Positions 8,180-14,525 of a stretch of 14,525 nt of DNA are shown in pieces. The notes under the pieces are model-generated. The model searched no databases. It saw nothing but the letters and a program-made list of their open reading frames with translations, and had not been told where the DNA came from. The position numbers were made by a program, and so were the translations under genes. Within the stretch, counting starts at the first letter, position 1, and every line of letters begins with the position of its first letter. Origin of the DNA: Pseudomonadota bacterium (lineage in GTDB: Bacteria > Myxococcota > Myxococcia > Myxococcales > Anaeromyxobacteraceae). The stretch covers positions 1-14,525 of the forward strand of contig JAEZXM010000267.1 in assembly GCA_023419875.1 (NCBI GenBank), in the 5' to 3' direction.

Positions 8180-9190
8180 TCACATCACCTTGGCGCCGAA
8201 CTGGTCCTTCAGCCACGCCGCCGCGTCGCCCTTCTTCATCGTCCAGAAGGAGATGGTGTAGGCCTTGTAGAAGAACTCCTTCCCGGGCTGGCTGGTGCGG
8301 GCCACCTTGCCGCTCTTGATGTCCATGATGAGGTCGATCCGGCCGCGGGCGGTCTCCTTCGGCGGGAGGCCCATGGAGAGCTTCAGCGAGCTGTTGGGAT
8401 CGTAGATGCCCTTGTACTCGACCTCGTCGAAGTCGACGCTGGCCACGATCTCGGTGAGCGGCTTGCCGTCCTTGAAGACGCCGCGGCCGGCCTGGGTGAG
8501 CGCCGCCATGGTGCCGACGGTGAGGTTCGAGGCCTCCGAGTAGATGAGGTTCACCTCGGGGTGCTGGGTGACGAGGTCGAGGATGATCTGCTTGGCGGCG
8601 TCAGGGCCCTTGCTCGCGTCCTGGCAGCCCAGGTTCTTCGCCTTCGGGTCGACCGAGAGCACGCCCTTCACGAACGGCGCGGTGCGGCCGGAGCTCACCT
8701 CGGTGTGGTTCGGCCAGCCGAGCTGGACCATGACGATCGGCTTGTCCGGGTGGGCGGCCTTCCACTGCTTGGCCATCTGGGCGCCCATCTCGAATGAGAC
8801 GGTGGCCTCGTCGCTGCGGGCGGTGGGGATGCCCGTGTCGGCGATGGGGCTGAAGAACGCGGTCATGACGATGTTCTTCTTGAGCGCGGCCAGCACGCCG
8901 GGCTTGGCGGCCTCGGCGTCCCAGATGTGCAGCGTGGCGGCGTCCATCCCCTGGGCGACCACCTGGTCCACGTTGGCGGTCATGGTGGCGCTGTCCGACT
9001 TGCCGTCGAAGGCGAAGACCACCGCCCCGTACTTCTCCTTGGCGTACTTCTTGGCCTCGGCGAACTGCGCCTGGTGGAAGACGTTGCTCAGGTCCGACAC
9101 GAAGAAGGCGATCTTCGTGGGCTTCTCCTTTGCGAACGGCTGCGGTGCAAACAGCGCCAGCGCGACGATCCCGACGAGTAGCTTCTTCAT
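8180..9190 (-). CDS. Periplasmic sugar-binding protein of ABC transporter (RbsB type)
   Basis: This 336-residue protein begins with a clear Sec signal peptide: MKKLL, a hydrophobic core to about residue 14, and probable cleavage after PQPFA at residue 20. There is no lipobox Cys, so it should be a soluble periplasmic protein. The mature part starts KIAFFVSDLSNVFHQAQF, typical of the Peripla_BP_4 / type I solute-binding fold (ribose, galactose, rhamnose, AI-2 binders). It continues with the second-strand segment DGKSDSATMTANVDQVVAQG. The substrate cannot be read from the sequence. It is placed first of the transporter genes, as expected for the component needed in excess, and a hairpin follows its stop codon. 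GAGGAGG lies six bases before the ATG. The 85-bp gap between it and DeoC holds no strong terminator. Confidence 0.95.
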   Translation of the reverse strand: MKKLLVGIVALALFAPQPFAKEKPTKIAFFVSDLSNVFHQAQFAEAKKYAKEKYGAVVFAFDGKSDSATMTANVDQVVAQGMDAATLHIWDAEAAKPGVLAALKKNIVMTAFFSPIADTGIPTARSDEATVSFEMGAQMAKQWKAAHPDKPIVMVQLGWPNHTEVSSGRTAPFVKGVLSVDPKAKNLGCQDASKGPDAAKQIILDLVTQHPEVNLIYSEASNLTVGTMAALTQAGRGVFKDGKPLTEIVASVDFDEVEYKGIYDPNSSLKLSMGLPPKETARGRIDLIMDIKSGKVARTSQPGKEFFYKAYTISFWTMKKGDAAAWLKDQFGAKVM

Positions 9191-9275
9191 CTCCGTCCTC
9201 CTCTTCGTCCGTGCTCCGTCTCGATGCTGCGCCTCGATCCGACTTCCCGTCCCGTTTCCTCGGCAACGTACTGCC

Positions 9276-9950
9276 TCAGTAGCCCGCGCCCTCCGCCGCC
9301 CGTCCCGCCACTGCGTCCACGATCGCGGGACCGGAGCTGGTCCCGAGCCGGGTGGCGCCGGCCGCGATCAGCCGGTCGGCGTCCTCCCGGGTCTTCACGC
9401 CGGTGGAGGCCTTGACCTGCACTCCCGGCCCGACCACCCGCTTCATCAGCGCCACGTCCTCCGGGGTGGCCCCGCCCTTCCCGAACCCGGTCGACGTCTT
9501 CACGAACGCCGCCCCGGCCCGGGCCGCGATCCGGCAGGCCCGCTCCTTCTCCGCATCGGTGAGGGCGCTCGTCTCGATGATCACCTTGACCGGCCTCCCG
9601 GCCGCGGCCTCGACCACCCCGGCGACGTCCTTCCCCACCAGCTCGTCGTTCCCGTCCTTGAGCGCCCCGACGTTGATCACCATGTCGAGCTCGTCCGCGC
9701 CCGCCGCCACCGCGTCCCGGGCCTCGAAGGCCTTGGTGGCCGGGGTGTTCGCGCCGAGCGGGAAGCCGATCACCGTCGCCACCCGCACGCCCGAGCCGCG
9801 GAGGCGCTCGCGCGCGAGCGGGATCCAGCAGGGGTTCACGCATACGGCCGCGAACCGGTAGCGCCGGGCCTCGTCGCAGAACTTCTCGATGGTGGCGCGG
9901 ACGGTCTCGGTCTTGAGCACCGTGTGGTCCATGTAGCTCGCGTAGTCCAT
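9276..9950 (-). CDS. deoC: Deoxyribose-phosphate aldolase (DeoC)
   Basis: This 224-residue class I aldolase has the DERA motifs in order: DELDMVINVGALKDG (86-100, with D89 as the catalytic Asp), KTSTGFG (151-157, K151 the Schiff-base lysine), KASTGVKT (180-187, K180 the second lysine) and the phosphate-binding GTSSG (203-207). It also ends in a tyrosine (Y224), matching the C-terminal Tyr used for proton transfer in E. coli DERA. The family cleaves 2-deoxyribose 5-phosphate to glyceraldehyde 3-phosphate and acetaldehyde. All residues for that chemistry are present, so the enzyme is probably active. No deoxynucleoside phosphorylase, phosphopentomutase or PfkB-type deoxyribokinase is nearby. 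The neighbouring kinase is FGGY type, so a related phosphorylated deoxy-sugar may be the real substrate. GGAGGAG precedes the ATG. It lies 21 bp after the MDR gene. Confidence 0.93.
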   Translation of the reverse strand: MDYASYMDHTVLKTETVRATIEKFCDEARRYRFAAVCVNPCWIPLARERLRGSGVRVATVIGFPLGANTPATKAFEARDAVAAGADELDMVINVGALKDGNDELVGKDVAGVVEAAAGRPVKVIIETSALTDAEKERACRIAARAGAAFVKTSTGFGKGGATPEDVALMKRVVGPGVQVKASTGVKTREDADRLIAAGATRLGTSSGPAIVDAVAGRAAEGAGY

Positions 9951-9971
9951 GTTCTCCTCCGAGGACGCCGC

Positions 9972-11024
9972 TCAGGGCGTCAGCACGACCTTCACGGCCC
10001 GTCCGGCCGCGATCTCGTCCATCGCGTGGGTGAACTCCCGGTTGGGCAGCCGGTGGGTGACGAGGCGGGCGAAGGTGTCCGTCTCCGCGCGCAGCAGCGC
10101 GACCGCCTCCCGCACGTGCGCCGGGGTGGAGTCCGAGGTGCCGTAGACGAACAGCTCGCCGTAGTGGATCGTCCGCGAGTTCACCGACAGCATCTCGTCG
10201 CCCTGGGCCAGGCTCGCGAAGAAGGAGACGTAGCCGCCCTTCCGCGCGTACATCGGCGACTTCGCCTGCGTGGGGTTGTGGGGCGCGGTCACCACCACGA
10301 GGTCGAAGCCCTCGTTCCCGGAGAGCTCGAGGTAGGCGCCGTCGAGCTCGGAGGGCGGGACCACGTGCGCGAAGCCGAGCGCACGGGCGAGGTCGGCGCG
10401 CGCGCCGGGGAACTCCGAGCACACCACCCGCTCCACGCCTTTCGCCCGGGCCGCCAGCGCGTGCAGGAACCCGAGGGGCCCGAGCCCGAGCACCAGCACG
10501 TTCCGGATCTCGGCCCAGGGCAGGCGCGAGAGCCCGTTCACCACGCAGGAGAGCGGCTCCGCCAGCGCCGCCACCCCGGCCTCGAGGTCGCCCACCTCGA
10601 CGAGGTGCCCGAGCCGGACCGCGCGCTCCGGGATGGCGAGCCACGGCGCCATCGCACCCGGGTAGTGGAACCCGATCGCCTCCGCCTTGCGGCACAGGTT
10701 GGAGCGCCCCGCCTTGCAGTACCGGCACTCGCCGCAGCCGACGGTGGTGGCCATCACCACCCGTGCACCCGGCCGCGGGCCCACCGCGCCGGCGCCCGCC
10801 GCCTCGACCGTGCCCACGAACTCGTGGCCCATGGTCTGCGGCGGCTTGATGCGCGGGTTGCCCTTGTGGAACGACTTGATGTCGGTGCCGCAGATGGCGC
10901 AGGCCTCGACCCGCACCAGGAGCTCGCCCGGGCCGATCGCCGGCGGCTCCGCCATCCGCTCGATCACGACGTCCTTGGGTGCCCGGTAGACGACCCGGTC
11001 CCCGCCGCGGGCCGGGGCGCTCAT
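9972..11024 (-). CDS. Zinc-dependent MDR alcohol/polyol dehydrogenase
   Basis: This 350-residue medium-chain dehydrogenase is similar in layout to sorbitol and threonine dehydrogenases. Catalytic zinc ligands are visible as C45 (CAICGTD), H67-E68 (GHEF) and E156 (AEPLSC). The structural zinc is held by C97, C100, C103 and C111 in the GCGECRYC...C lobe. The cofactor motif is GLGPLG (180-185), and the acidic E204 after the next strand favours NAD. The expected reaction is oxidation of a secondary alcohol on the imported sugar alcohol or sugar. The start ATG overlaps the stop of the preceding SDR by one base (TGATG), so the two are translationally coupled and probably act in the same pathway. 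The long open frame upstream is antisense to the SDR. The substrate is unknown. Confidence 0.93.
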   Translation of the reverse strand: MSAPARGGDRVVYRAPKDVVIERMAEPPAIGPGELLVRVEACAICGTDIKSFHKGNPRIKPPQTMGHEFVGTVEAAGAGAVGPRPGARVVMATTVGCGECRYCKAGRSNLCRKAEAIGFHYPGAMAPWLAIPERAVRLGHLVEVGDLEAGVAALAEPLSCVVNGLSRLPWAEIRNVLVLGLGPLGFLHALAARAKGVERVVCSEFPGARADLARALGFAHVVPPSELDGAYLELSGNEGFDLVVVTAPHNPTQAKSPMYARKGGYVSFFASLAQGDEMLSVNSRTIHYGELFVYGTSDSTPAHVREAVALLRAETDTFARLVTHRLPNREFTHAMDEIAAGRAVKVVLTP

Positions 11025-11812
11025 CAGTGCATCTCCCGTCCGCCGGTGACGTTGAACGCCTGGCCGGTGCAGTACTCGCCGCTCACCGTCAGGAACAGTA
11101 CGAAGTCGACCAGGTCCTTGACGTCGGTGAGCCGGCCGAGGGGGATCTTGGAGGTGAACTTCTTCACCACCTCCTCGCGCGAGAGTTTGAGATTTTCGGT
11201 GTAGCCCTTGCTCACCGAGGACCAGACGCCGGTGGCGTCGGTGATCCCGGGGCAGAGGCAGTTCACCTTGATGTTGTCCTGCGCGACCTCGAAGGCGAGC
11301 GCCTGGGTGAGCGAGATGACCGCGCCCTTGGCGGCCGAGTACGGCGCCATCAGCGCCGAGCCGGTCTTCCCCGACTTCGAGGAGAAGTTGATGATCTTCC
11401 CGTCCCTGCGCTTCCGCATCCCCTCGAGCACGCCCTGGATGCAGTAGACCGTCCCGTGGACGTTCACCCGGAACATCCGGTCGAGCAGCTCGGGCGTCGT
11501 CTCCTCGAAGGGACGCTGGTCCACGATGCCCGCGTTGTTGACGAGCGCGTAGGGGTCGCCCAGCTCGGCGCGGATCTTCTCGAAGCACGCGAGGACGGCG
11601 GCCCGGTCGGTGATGTCGACCACCCAGCCCTTCACCGGTGCCCCGCCCGCCGCGAGGCGCTCGGCCTGCGCGGTGACCTCGGGGTTCACGTCGATCATCG
11701 CCACGCGCGCGCCCGCGCCCCGGTACGCCTCGGCGATCGCGAGCCCGATGCTGCGCGCCGCCCCGGTGACCACGCACGTCCTGCCGGCCAGCTCCGCTCC
11801 GATGTTGCTCAT
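11024..11812 (-). CDS. Short-chain dehydrogenase/reductase, first gene of transporter operon
   Basis: This 262-residue classical SDR has TGAARSIG (16-23), in which the middle glycine of TGxxxGxG is Ser. It also has D41 after the second strand (NAD preference), NNAG (92-95), S144/S145, the Y158-SAA-K162 pair, PGITDATG (188-195) and a family-type end with GQAFNVTGG (250-258). I chose ATG 11812 because AGGAGG lies five bases upstream. An in-frame ATG at 11839 has no ribosome site and overlaps the operator region. It opens the transcript carrying the MDR, deoC and ABC genes, behind the predicted operator at 11845-11858. It probably oxidises a hydroxyl on the imported compound together with the coupled MDR. 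The exact substrate cannot be told from the sequence. Confidence 0.93.
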   Translation of the reverse strand: MSNIGAELAGRTCVVTGAARSIGLAIAEAYRGAGARVAMIDVNPEVTAQAERLAAGGAPVKGWVVDITDRAAVLACFEKIRAELGDPYALVNNAGIVDQRPFEETTPELLDRMFRVNVHGTVYCIQGVLEGMRKRRDGKIINFSSKSGKTGSALMAPYSAAKGAVISLTQALAFEVAQDNIKVNCLCPGITDATGVWSSVSKGYTENLKLSREEVVKKFTSKIPLGRLTDVKDLVDFVLFLTVSGEYCTGQAFNVTGGREMH

Positions 11813-11844
11813 GACTGCCTCCTGTCCGCTTTGTGACATCTTCT

Positions 11845-11858
11845 ATGACATTTGTCAA
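11845..11858. promoter_or_regulatory. Predicted operator (TGAC-N4-GTCA), second copy
   Basis: The + strand reads ATGACATTTGTCAA, matching the site at 2645-2658 at 13 of 14 positions. On the coding strand it starts with TTGACA (11858-11853), a perfect -35 hexamer. Its near edge is 32 bp upstream of the SDR start codon. A further TGACAT half-site lies 12 bp away (11834-11839), so the site may span more than one dimer. If TTGACA is really the -35 box, the start point would fall almost at the ribosome site, so the element may be an operator rather than a promoter box. The whole 97-bp gap (11813-11909) has no clear terminator after the kinase gene. Confidence 0.6.
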
Positions 11859-11909
11859 CCGCTCGACGAGACATGACGCGGCGGGGCCGCGGCGCCCCTT
11901 CCGTCCTCA

Positions 11910-13418
11910 TCAGCTCCGGGGGATCCCTCCGATGCGGGCCGCCACGTCCCGGAAGCGGGCGTAGCACTCCCGGTGTTTCGCGGCCCGGTCCGGGTCGGGC
12001 GTGAAGCGCCGGCCGGGGCGGACCATGGCCGCCATCGCCTCGGCGTAGGACCGGTGCTGGCCGGTGCCGACGGCGGCCGCCACGGCGATGCCGCGCGCGC
12101 CCGCCTGCGAGGCGTCGCTCGTCTCCACCGGCCGGTCGAGCACGTCGGCGAAGATGCGGCACCAGGCCGAGCTGGAGGCCGCGCCGCCGGAGAGCACCGC
12201 CCGATCGCGCGAGAGCCCGCCCGACGCGAGGATCTCGAGGTGCGCGCGGTGCGCGTAGGCGACCCCCTCGAGGATCGCCCGGATCATGTGGAAGGGCCCG
12301 TGCTCCGCGCGCAGCCCGGCGAACGCGGCGTCGACCCCGGGCGCGAGGTGCGCGCGGTGGATGAACGGCAGGAAGGCGACGCCCTCGGCGCCGGGCGGGA
12401 TCTCCTCGACCCCGGCGTCGATCCGGCGGTAGAGCGCCTCGCGTCCGCCGGCCGGTGCGCCGGCGAGCGCCTCCGCCGCGGAGAGGAACCACTCGAGGTT
12501 ACCCGCCGAGGTGGCGCTCGACTCGACATAGGCGTAGCGACCCGGGTCCGGTCCGAGCGAGGTCTTCACGGACGGCAGGACCTCGAGCAGGCGCCCGTCG
12601 AAGGCGGAGTTGATGTTCCAGGTCCCGGCGATGAGCGAGCACGACCGGTCGTCCAGCGCCCCCGATCCCACCGCGCAGGCGATCACGTCGAACATCCCCG
12701 CGACGACCGGGGTGCCCTCGGCGAGGCCGGTGGCGGTTGACGCCGTGGCGCTCACGCGGCCCACCACCGCCGCGCTCTCGTGCACGGGCGGCAGTTTCCC
12801 CAGGACCTCGGGCGCGCCGAACAGGCCGCAGACGTCCGGGTCGTACCGGCCGGCCGCGAGGTCCATCACCGCCCCGTTGCTCGCGTCGGTCCGGTCGGTC
12901 GAGACCTCGCCGGTGAGCCGGAGCACCATCCAGTCCTTGGCGGCGAGCGCCCACCGCACCCGCCCGTACTCGTCCGGCGCCGCGTCGCGGAGCCAGCGGA
13001 GCTGCGGGAGCGCCTGCCCGGCCCAGGGGTGGTGGCGGGTGACGGTGTGGCGGGAGCGTCCTTCGCTCGCCCAAGCGTCGACGAGACGCGACGCGCGACC
13101 GTCCATCGAGGTGAAGGCGGCGCGCACCGGACGGCCGCCGGCGTCGACCGGGTACACGCCCCCGCCGTGCCCGGACACGCCCACGCCGTCGATCTCCCCC
13201 GCCCCGCACGCCTCGCGCGCCCGCGCGAGCGCCTCGCCGACGAGCCGGGCGGCGAGCCGCCACTGCTCCTCCATGTCGATCTCGCTCGCCTCGCCCAGCA
13301 CCCGCACCGGCGTGCGCGCCGAGGCCGCCGCCAGCTCCCGCCCCGTCCCGTCGAACACGGCCGCCTTGGTGGCGGTGAGCCCGCAGTCGAGGCAGAGGTA
13401 GCGGCGGTCGCCGGGCAC
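11910..13418 (-). CDS. FGGY carbohydrate kinase, L-xylulokinase (LyxK)-like
   Basis: This 502-residue FGGY-family kinase is of normal length. The N-terminal phosphate loop is LDCGLTATKA (10-19). The sugar side includes SGHGGG (82-87) and TSMDGRA (103-109). The catalytic base is D244 in VAGMFDVIACAVGSG. GTW (265-267), TSAGNLEWF (303-311) and FLPFIHR (349-355) follow, and the ATP-side motif LSGGAASSSAWCRIFAD covers 409-425. From memory the pattern is closest to E. coli LyxK (GLFDVV, GTW, SSGNLEWF, FLPFLYG). The expected reaction is ATP-dependent phosphorylation of a ketose or polyol in the cytoplasm. The start is GTG 13418, 2 bp after the dehydrogenase stop (TGA-CC-GTG), with GGGAG seven bases upstream, so translation is coupled to that gene. 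LyxK and erythritol or AI-2 kinases are relatives; the actual substrate is unassigned. Confidence 0.93.
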   Translation of the reverse strand: MPGDRRYLCLDCGLTATKAAVFDGTGRELAAASARTPVRVLGEASEIDMEEQWRLAARLVGEALARAREACGAGEIDGVGVSGHGGGVYPVDAGGRPVRAAFTSMDGRASRLVDAWASEGRSRHTVTRHHPWAGQALPQLRWLRDAAPDEYGRVRWALAAKDWMVLRLTGEVSTDRTDASNGAVMDLAAGRYDPDVCGLFGAPEVLGKLPPVHESAAVVGRVSATASTATGLAEGTPVVAGMFDVIACAVGSGALDDRSCSLIAGTWNINSAFDGRLLEVLPSVKTSLGPDPGRYAYVESSATSAGNLEWFLSAAEALAGAPAGGREALYRRIDAGVEEIPPGAEGVAFLPFIHRAHLAPGVDAAFAGLRAEHGPFHMIRAILEGVAYAHRAHLEILASGGLSRDRAVLSGGAASSSAWCRIFADVLDRPVETSDASQAGARGIAVAAAVGTGQHRSYAEAMAAMVRPGRRFTPDPDRAAKHRECYARFRDVAARIGGIPRS

Positions 13419-13420
13419 GG

Positions 13421-14482
13421 TCAGCTCCCGAGGCGGCTCCGCGTCGCCGGCAGGGCCTCGCGGTTCACCACCGATCGCGGCTCGCCGCCCTGGAGCAGCT
13501 TCGCGAGCTCGGCGGCGAGCAGCTTCGGGCAGTTGAAGAACGCGTCGTTGGACCCGCCCGCCATGTGCGGGGTGAGGGTCACGTTCTCGAGCTGCACGAG
13601 CGGATCGTCGAGCCCCGGGGGCTCGTGGTCGAACACGTCCAGCGCCGCGCCCGCGATCCGCTTCTCCCGGAGCGCCTCGACGAGCGCCCCCTCGTCCACG
13701 AGCGCCGAGCGTGAGGTGTTCACGAGGTACGCAGTCGGCTTCATCCGGGCGATGAGGTCGCGCGAGACGAGCCCGGTCGTCTCCTTCGTGAGCCGGGCAT
13801 GGACGGTGACGAAGTCGGAGTCGGCCATGAGCGTGGGGAGGTCGACGAGGCGGATCCCCTCGGGCGCGGTCTTCACGAAGGGATCGTAGGCGAGGATCGT
13901 CATGTCGAACCCGGCGAGCCGCTTCGCCACCTTCCGCCCGATCTCGCCCAGCCCCACGATGCCGACGCTCTTGCCCGGCAGGTCGGGGATGTGCCCGGAG
14001 TTCGGGTACTCGCGGAGCCAGCGGCCCTGCTTCAGCCCGTGGTGGCCGCGGCAGATGTTGCGCGCCTCGGCGATGAGCACACCGACCGTGAAGTCGGCCA
14101 CCGCGTCGGCGTTCCGCCCCGGGGTGTTCACCACCGCGATCCCCCGCGCGGTCGCGGCCGCCACGTCCACGTTCTCCACCCCGGCCCGGAGCACGCCCAC
14201 CACCTTGAGGGCGGGCGCTGCCTCGAGCAGCGCGGCGGGGACGGAGCAGAACTGGGTGACGAGCACGTCCGCGCGCGCCGCGGCGTCGAAGACGTAGGGC
14301 GGCGGCCGGAAGGCGGACGCCCCGCCCTTCTCCACCGCCAGGTTGATCTCCTGCAGCTCCGGGAACCCCGAGAGCTTCCAGTCGAAGGTCTCGACCTCGT
14401 GGCCCATCGCCACGAGGGGCGCGAAGCCGTCCCGGATGTAGCGGTGGGGGATGAACAGGTCGCCGATACCGACGATCCTCAT
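13421..14482 (-). CDS. D-2-hydroxyacid dehydrogenase (SerA/phosphoglycerate dehydrogenase-like)
   Basis: This 353-residue NAD-dependent 2-hydroxyacid dehydrogenase has no regulatory ACT domain, unlike long SerA. The NAD motif is GLGEIG (177-182), with D200 after the next strand binding the ribose. The catalytic triad is R258 (NTSRSALVDE), E287 (DHEPP) and H306 (TPHMAGGS). It reduces a 2-ketoacid or oxidises a 2-hydroxyacid. The N-terminal substrate region (1-100) includes LRAGVENVD (98-106), the family's substrate-loop position. The ATG has GAGG about six bases upstream, a weaker site than most genes here. It is the first visible gene of the run, and its promoter lies at or beyond the right edge. 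It suggests that an acid, such as an aldonate or glycerate-type compound, is made or used in the pathway. Confidence 0.93.
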   Translation of the reverse strand: MRIVGIGDLFIPHRYIRDGFAPLVAMGHEVETFDWKLSGFPELQEINLAVEKGGASAFRPPPYVFDAAARADVLVTQFCSVPAALLEAAPALKVVGVLRAGVENVDVAAATARGIAVVNTPGRNADAVADFTVGVLIAEARNICRGHHGLKQGRWLREYPNSGHIPDLPGKSVGIVGLGEIGRKVAKRLAGFDMTILAYDPFVKTAPEGIRLVDLPTLMADSDFVTVHARLTKETTGLVSRDLIARMKPTAYLVNTSRSALVDEGALVEALREKRIAGAALDVFDHEPPGLDDPLVQLENVTLTPHMAGGSNDAFFNCPKLLAAELAKLLQGGEPRSVVNREALPATRSRLGS

Positions 14483-14499
14483 GGTGGGCCTCGATCGAA

Positions 14500-14516
14500 C
14501 GGGGGCCGCGCCCCCG
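14500..14516. repeat. GC palindrome at right edge
   Basis: Inverted repeat CGGGGGC-CGC-GCCCCCG, a 7-bp stem with a 3-base loop, 18 bp upstream of the hydroxyacid dehydrogenase start. There is no T-tract on either side, so it is not a clear terminator. It could be a leader structure for the operon or part of the end of a neighbouring gene's transcript outside the window. Confidence 0.4.
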
Positions 14517-14525
14517 CCCCAGCGG

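Noticed and set aside
8544..11204. An 886-codon open frame on the + strand
   Set aside because: It is antisense to the binding protein, deoC, MDR and SDR genes, which have clear families and ribosome sites. Its protein has only composition-driven Arg/His/Gly content and no motif. The 564-codon + frame at 6625-8319 is the same kind of shadow.
11845..11858. A firm sigma-70 promoter using TTGACA as -35
   Set aside because: A normal 17-bp spacer gives a poor -10 (CACAAA) and a start point almost at the ribosome site. I keep it as an operator and leave the promoter undecided.
14500..14516. Intrinsic terminator at the right edge
   Set aside because: The stem is strong but lacks a T-run in either direction, so it is listed only as a palindrome.

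Overview
The window is very GC-rich with strong third-position GC bias, and almost every gene is preceded by a purine-rich Shine-Dalgarno sequence. This fits a high-GC proteobacterial or myxobacterial genome. The partial protein at the left edge looks like the deltaproteobacterial/myxobacterial DUF6178 family, so an Anaeromyxobacter-like Myxococcota is my best guess. The sequence alone does not prove this. I see no rRNA, tRNA, CRISPR array, insertion sequence or phage gene.

Layout. Positions 3-1310 (+ strand) hold the 3' end of the DUF6178-like gene and a small PhnB/glyoxalase-like VOC protein. From 1327 to 14482 all thirteen genes lie on the - strand, tightly packed, in one carbohydrate or polyol uptake and catabolism locus. 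In order of transcription they are: a D-2-hydroxyacid dehydrogenase (14482-13421); an FGGY kinase resembling L-xylulokinase (13418-11910); a 97-bp gap with a predicted operator/promoter; an SDR dehydrogenase (11812-11024); a zinc-dependent MDR alcohol/polyol dehydrogenase (11024-9972); a canonical DeoC aldolase (9950-9276); a periplasmic sugar-binding protein (9190-8180); an RbsA-type double ATPase (8094-6604); two different RbsC-type permeases (6601-5558 and 5535-4498); a SorC-family regulator (4407-3439); a FabG-like SDR (3436-2672); a second gap with the same operator sequence; a divergent SDR (2603-1857); and a ureidoglycolate-lyase-fold (AllA-like) protein (1848-1327). The last gene converges on the VOC gene with 16 bp between stop codons.

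How the genes fit together (inference). The ABC transporter (binding protein, fused ATPase, heterodimeric permease) imports a sugar, polyol or sugar derivative. The MDR and SDR enzymes would oxidise it, the kinase would phosphorylate the resulting ketose or polyol, and DeoC would cleave a phosphorylated intermediate by retro-aldol reaction. The hydroxyacid dehydrogenase and the AllA-like protein point to acid intermediates. The SorC regulator lies inside the operon and probably senses a phosphorylated intermediate. Two copies of a TGAC-N4-GTCA palindrome (ATGACRTTTGTCAA on the + strand) lie just upstream of two of the transcription blocks and are the best candidate operators.

The parts list (FGGY kinase, SorC regulator, two-permease ABC importer, DeoC-fold aldolase) resembles the Lsr (AI-2) system, but the enzymes differ. 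I do not recognise a described pathway with exactly this set: DeoC, LyxK-like kinase, three SDRs, MDR, hydroxyacid dehydrogenase and AllA-like protein. The substrate is unknown. This is the most interesting feature of the window.
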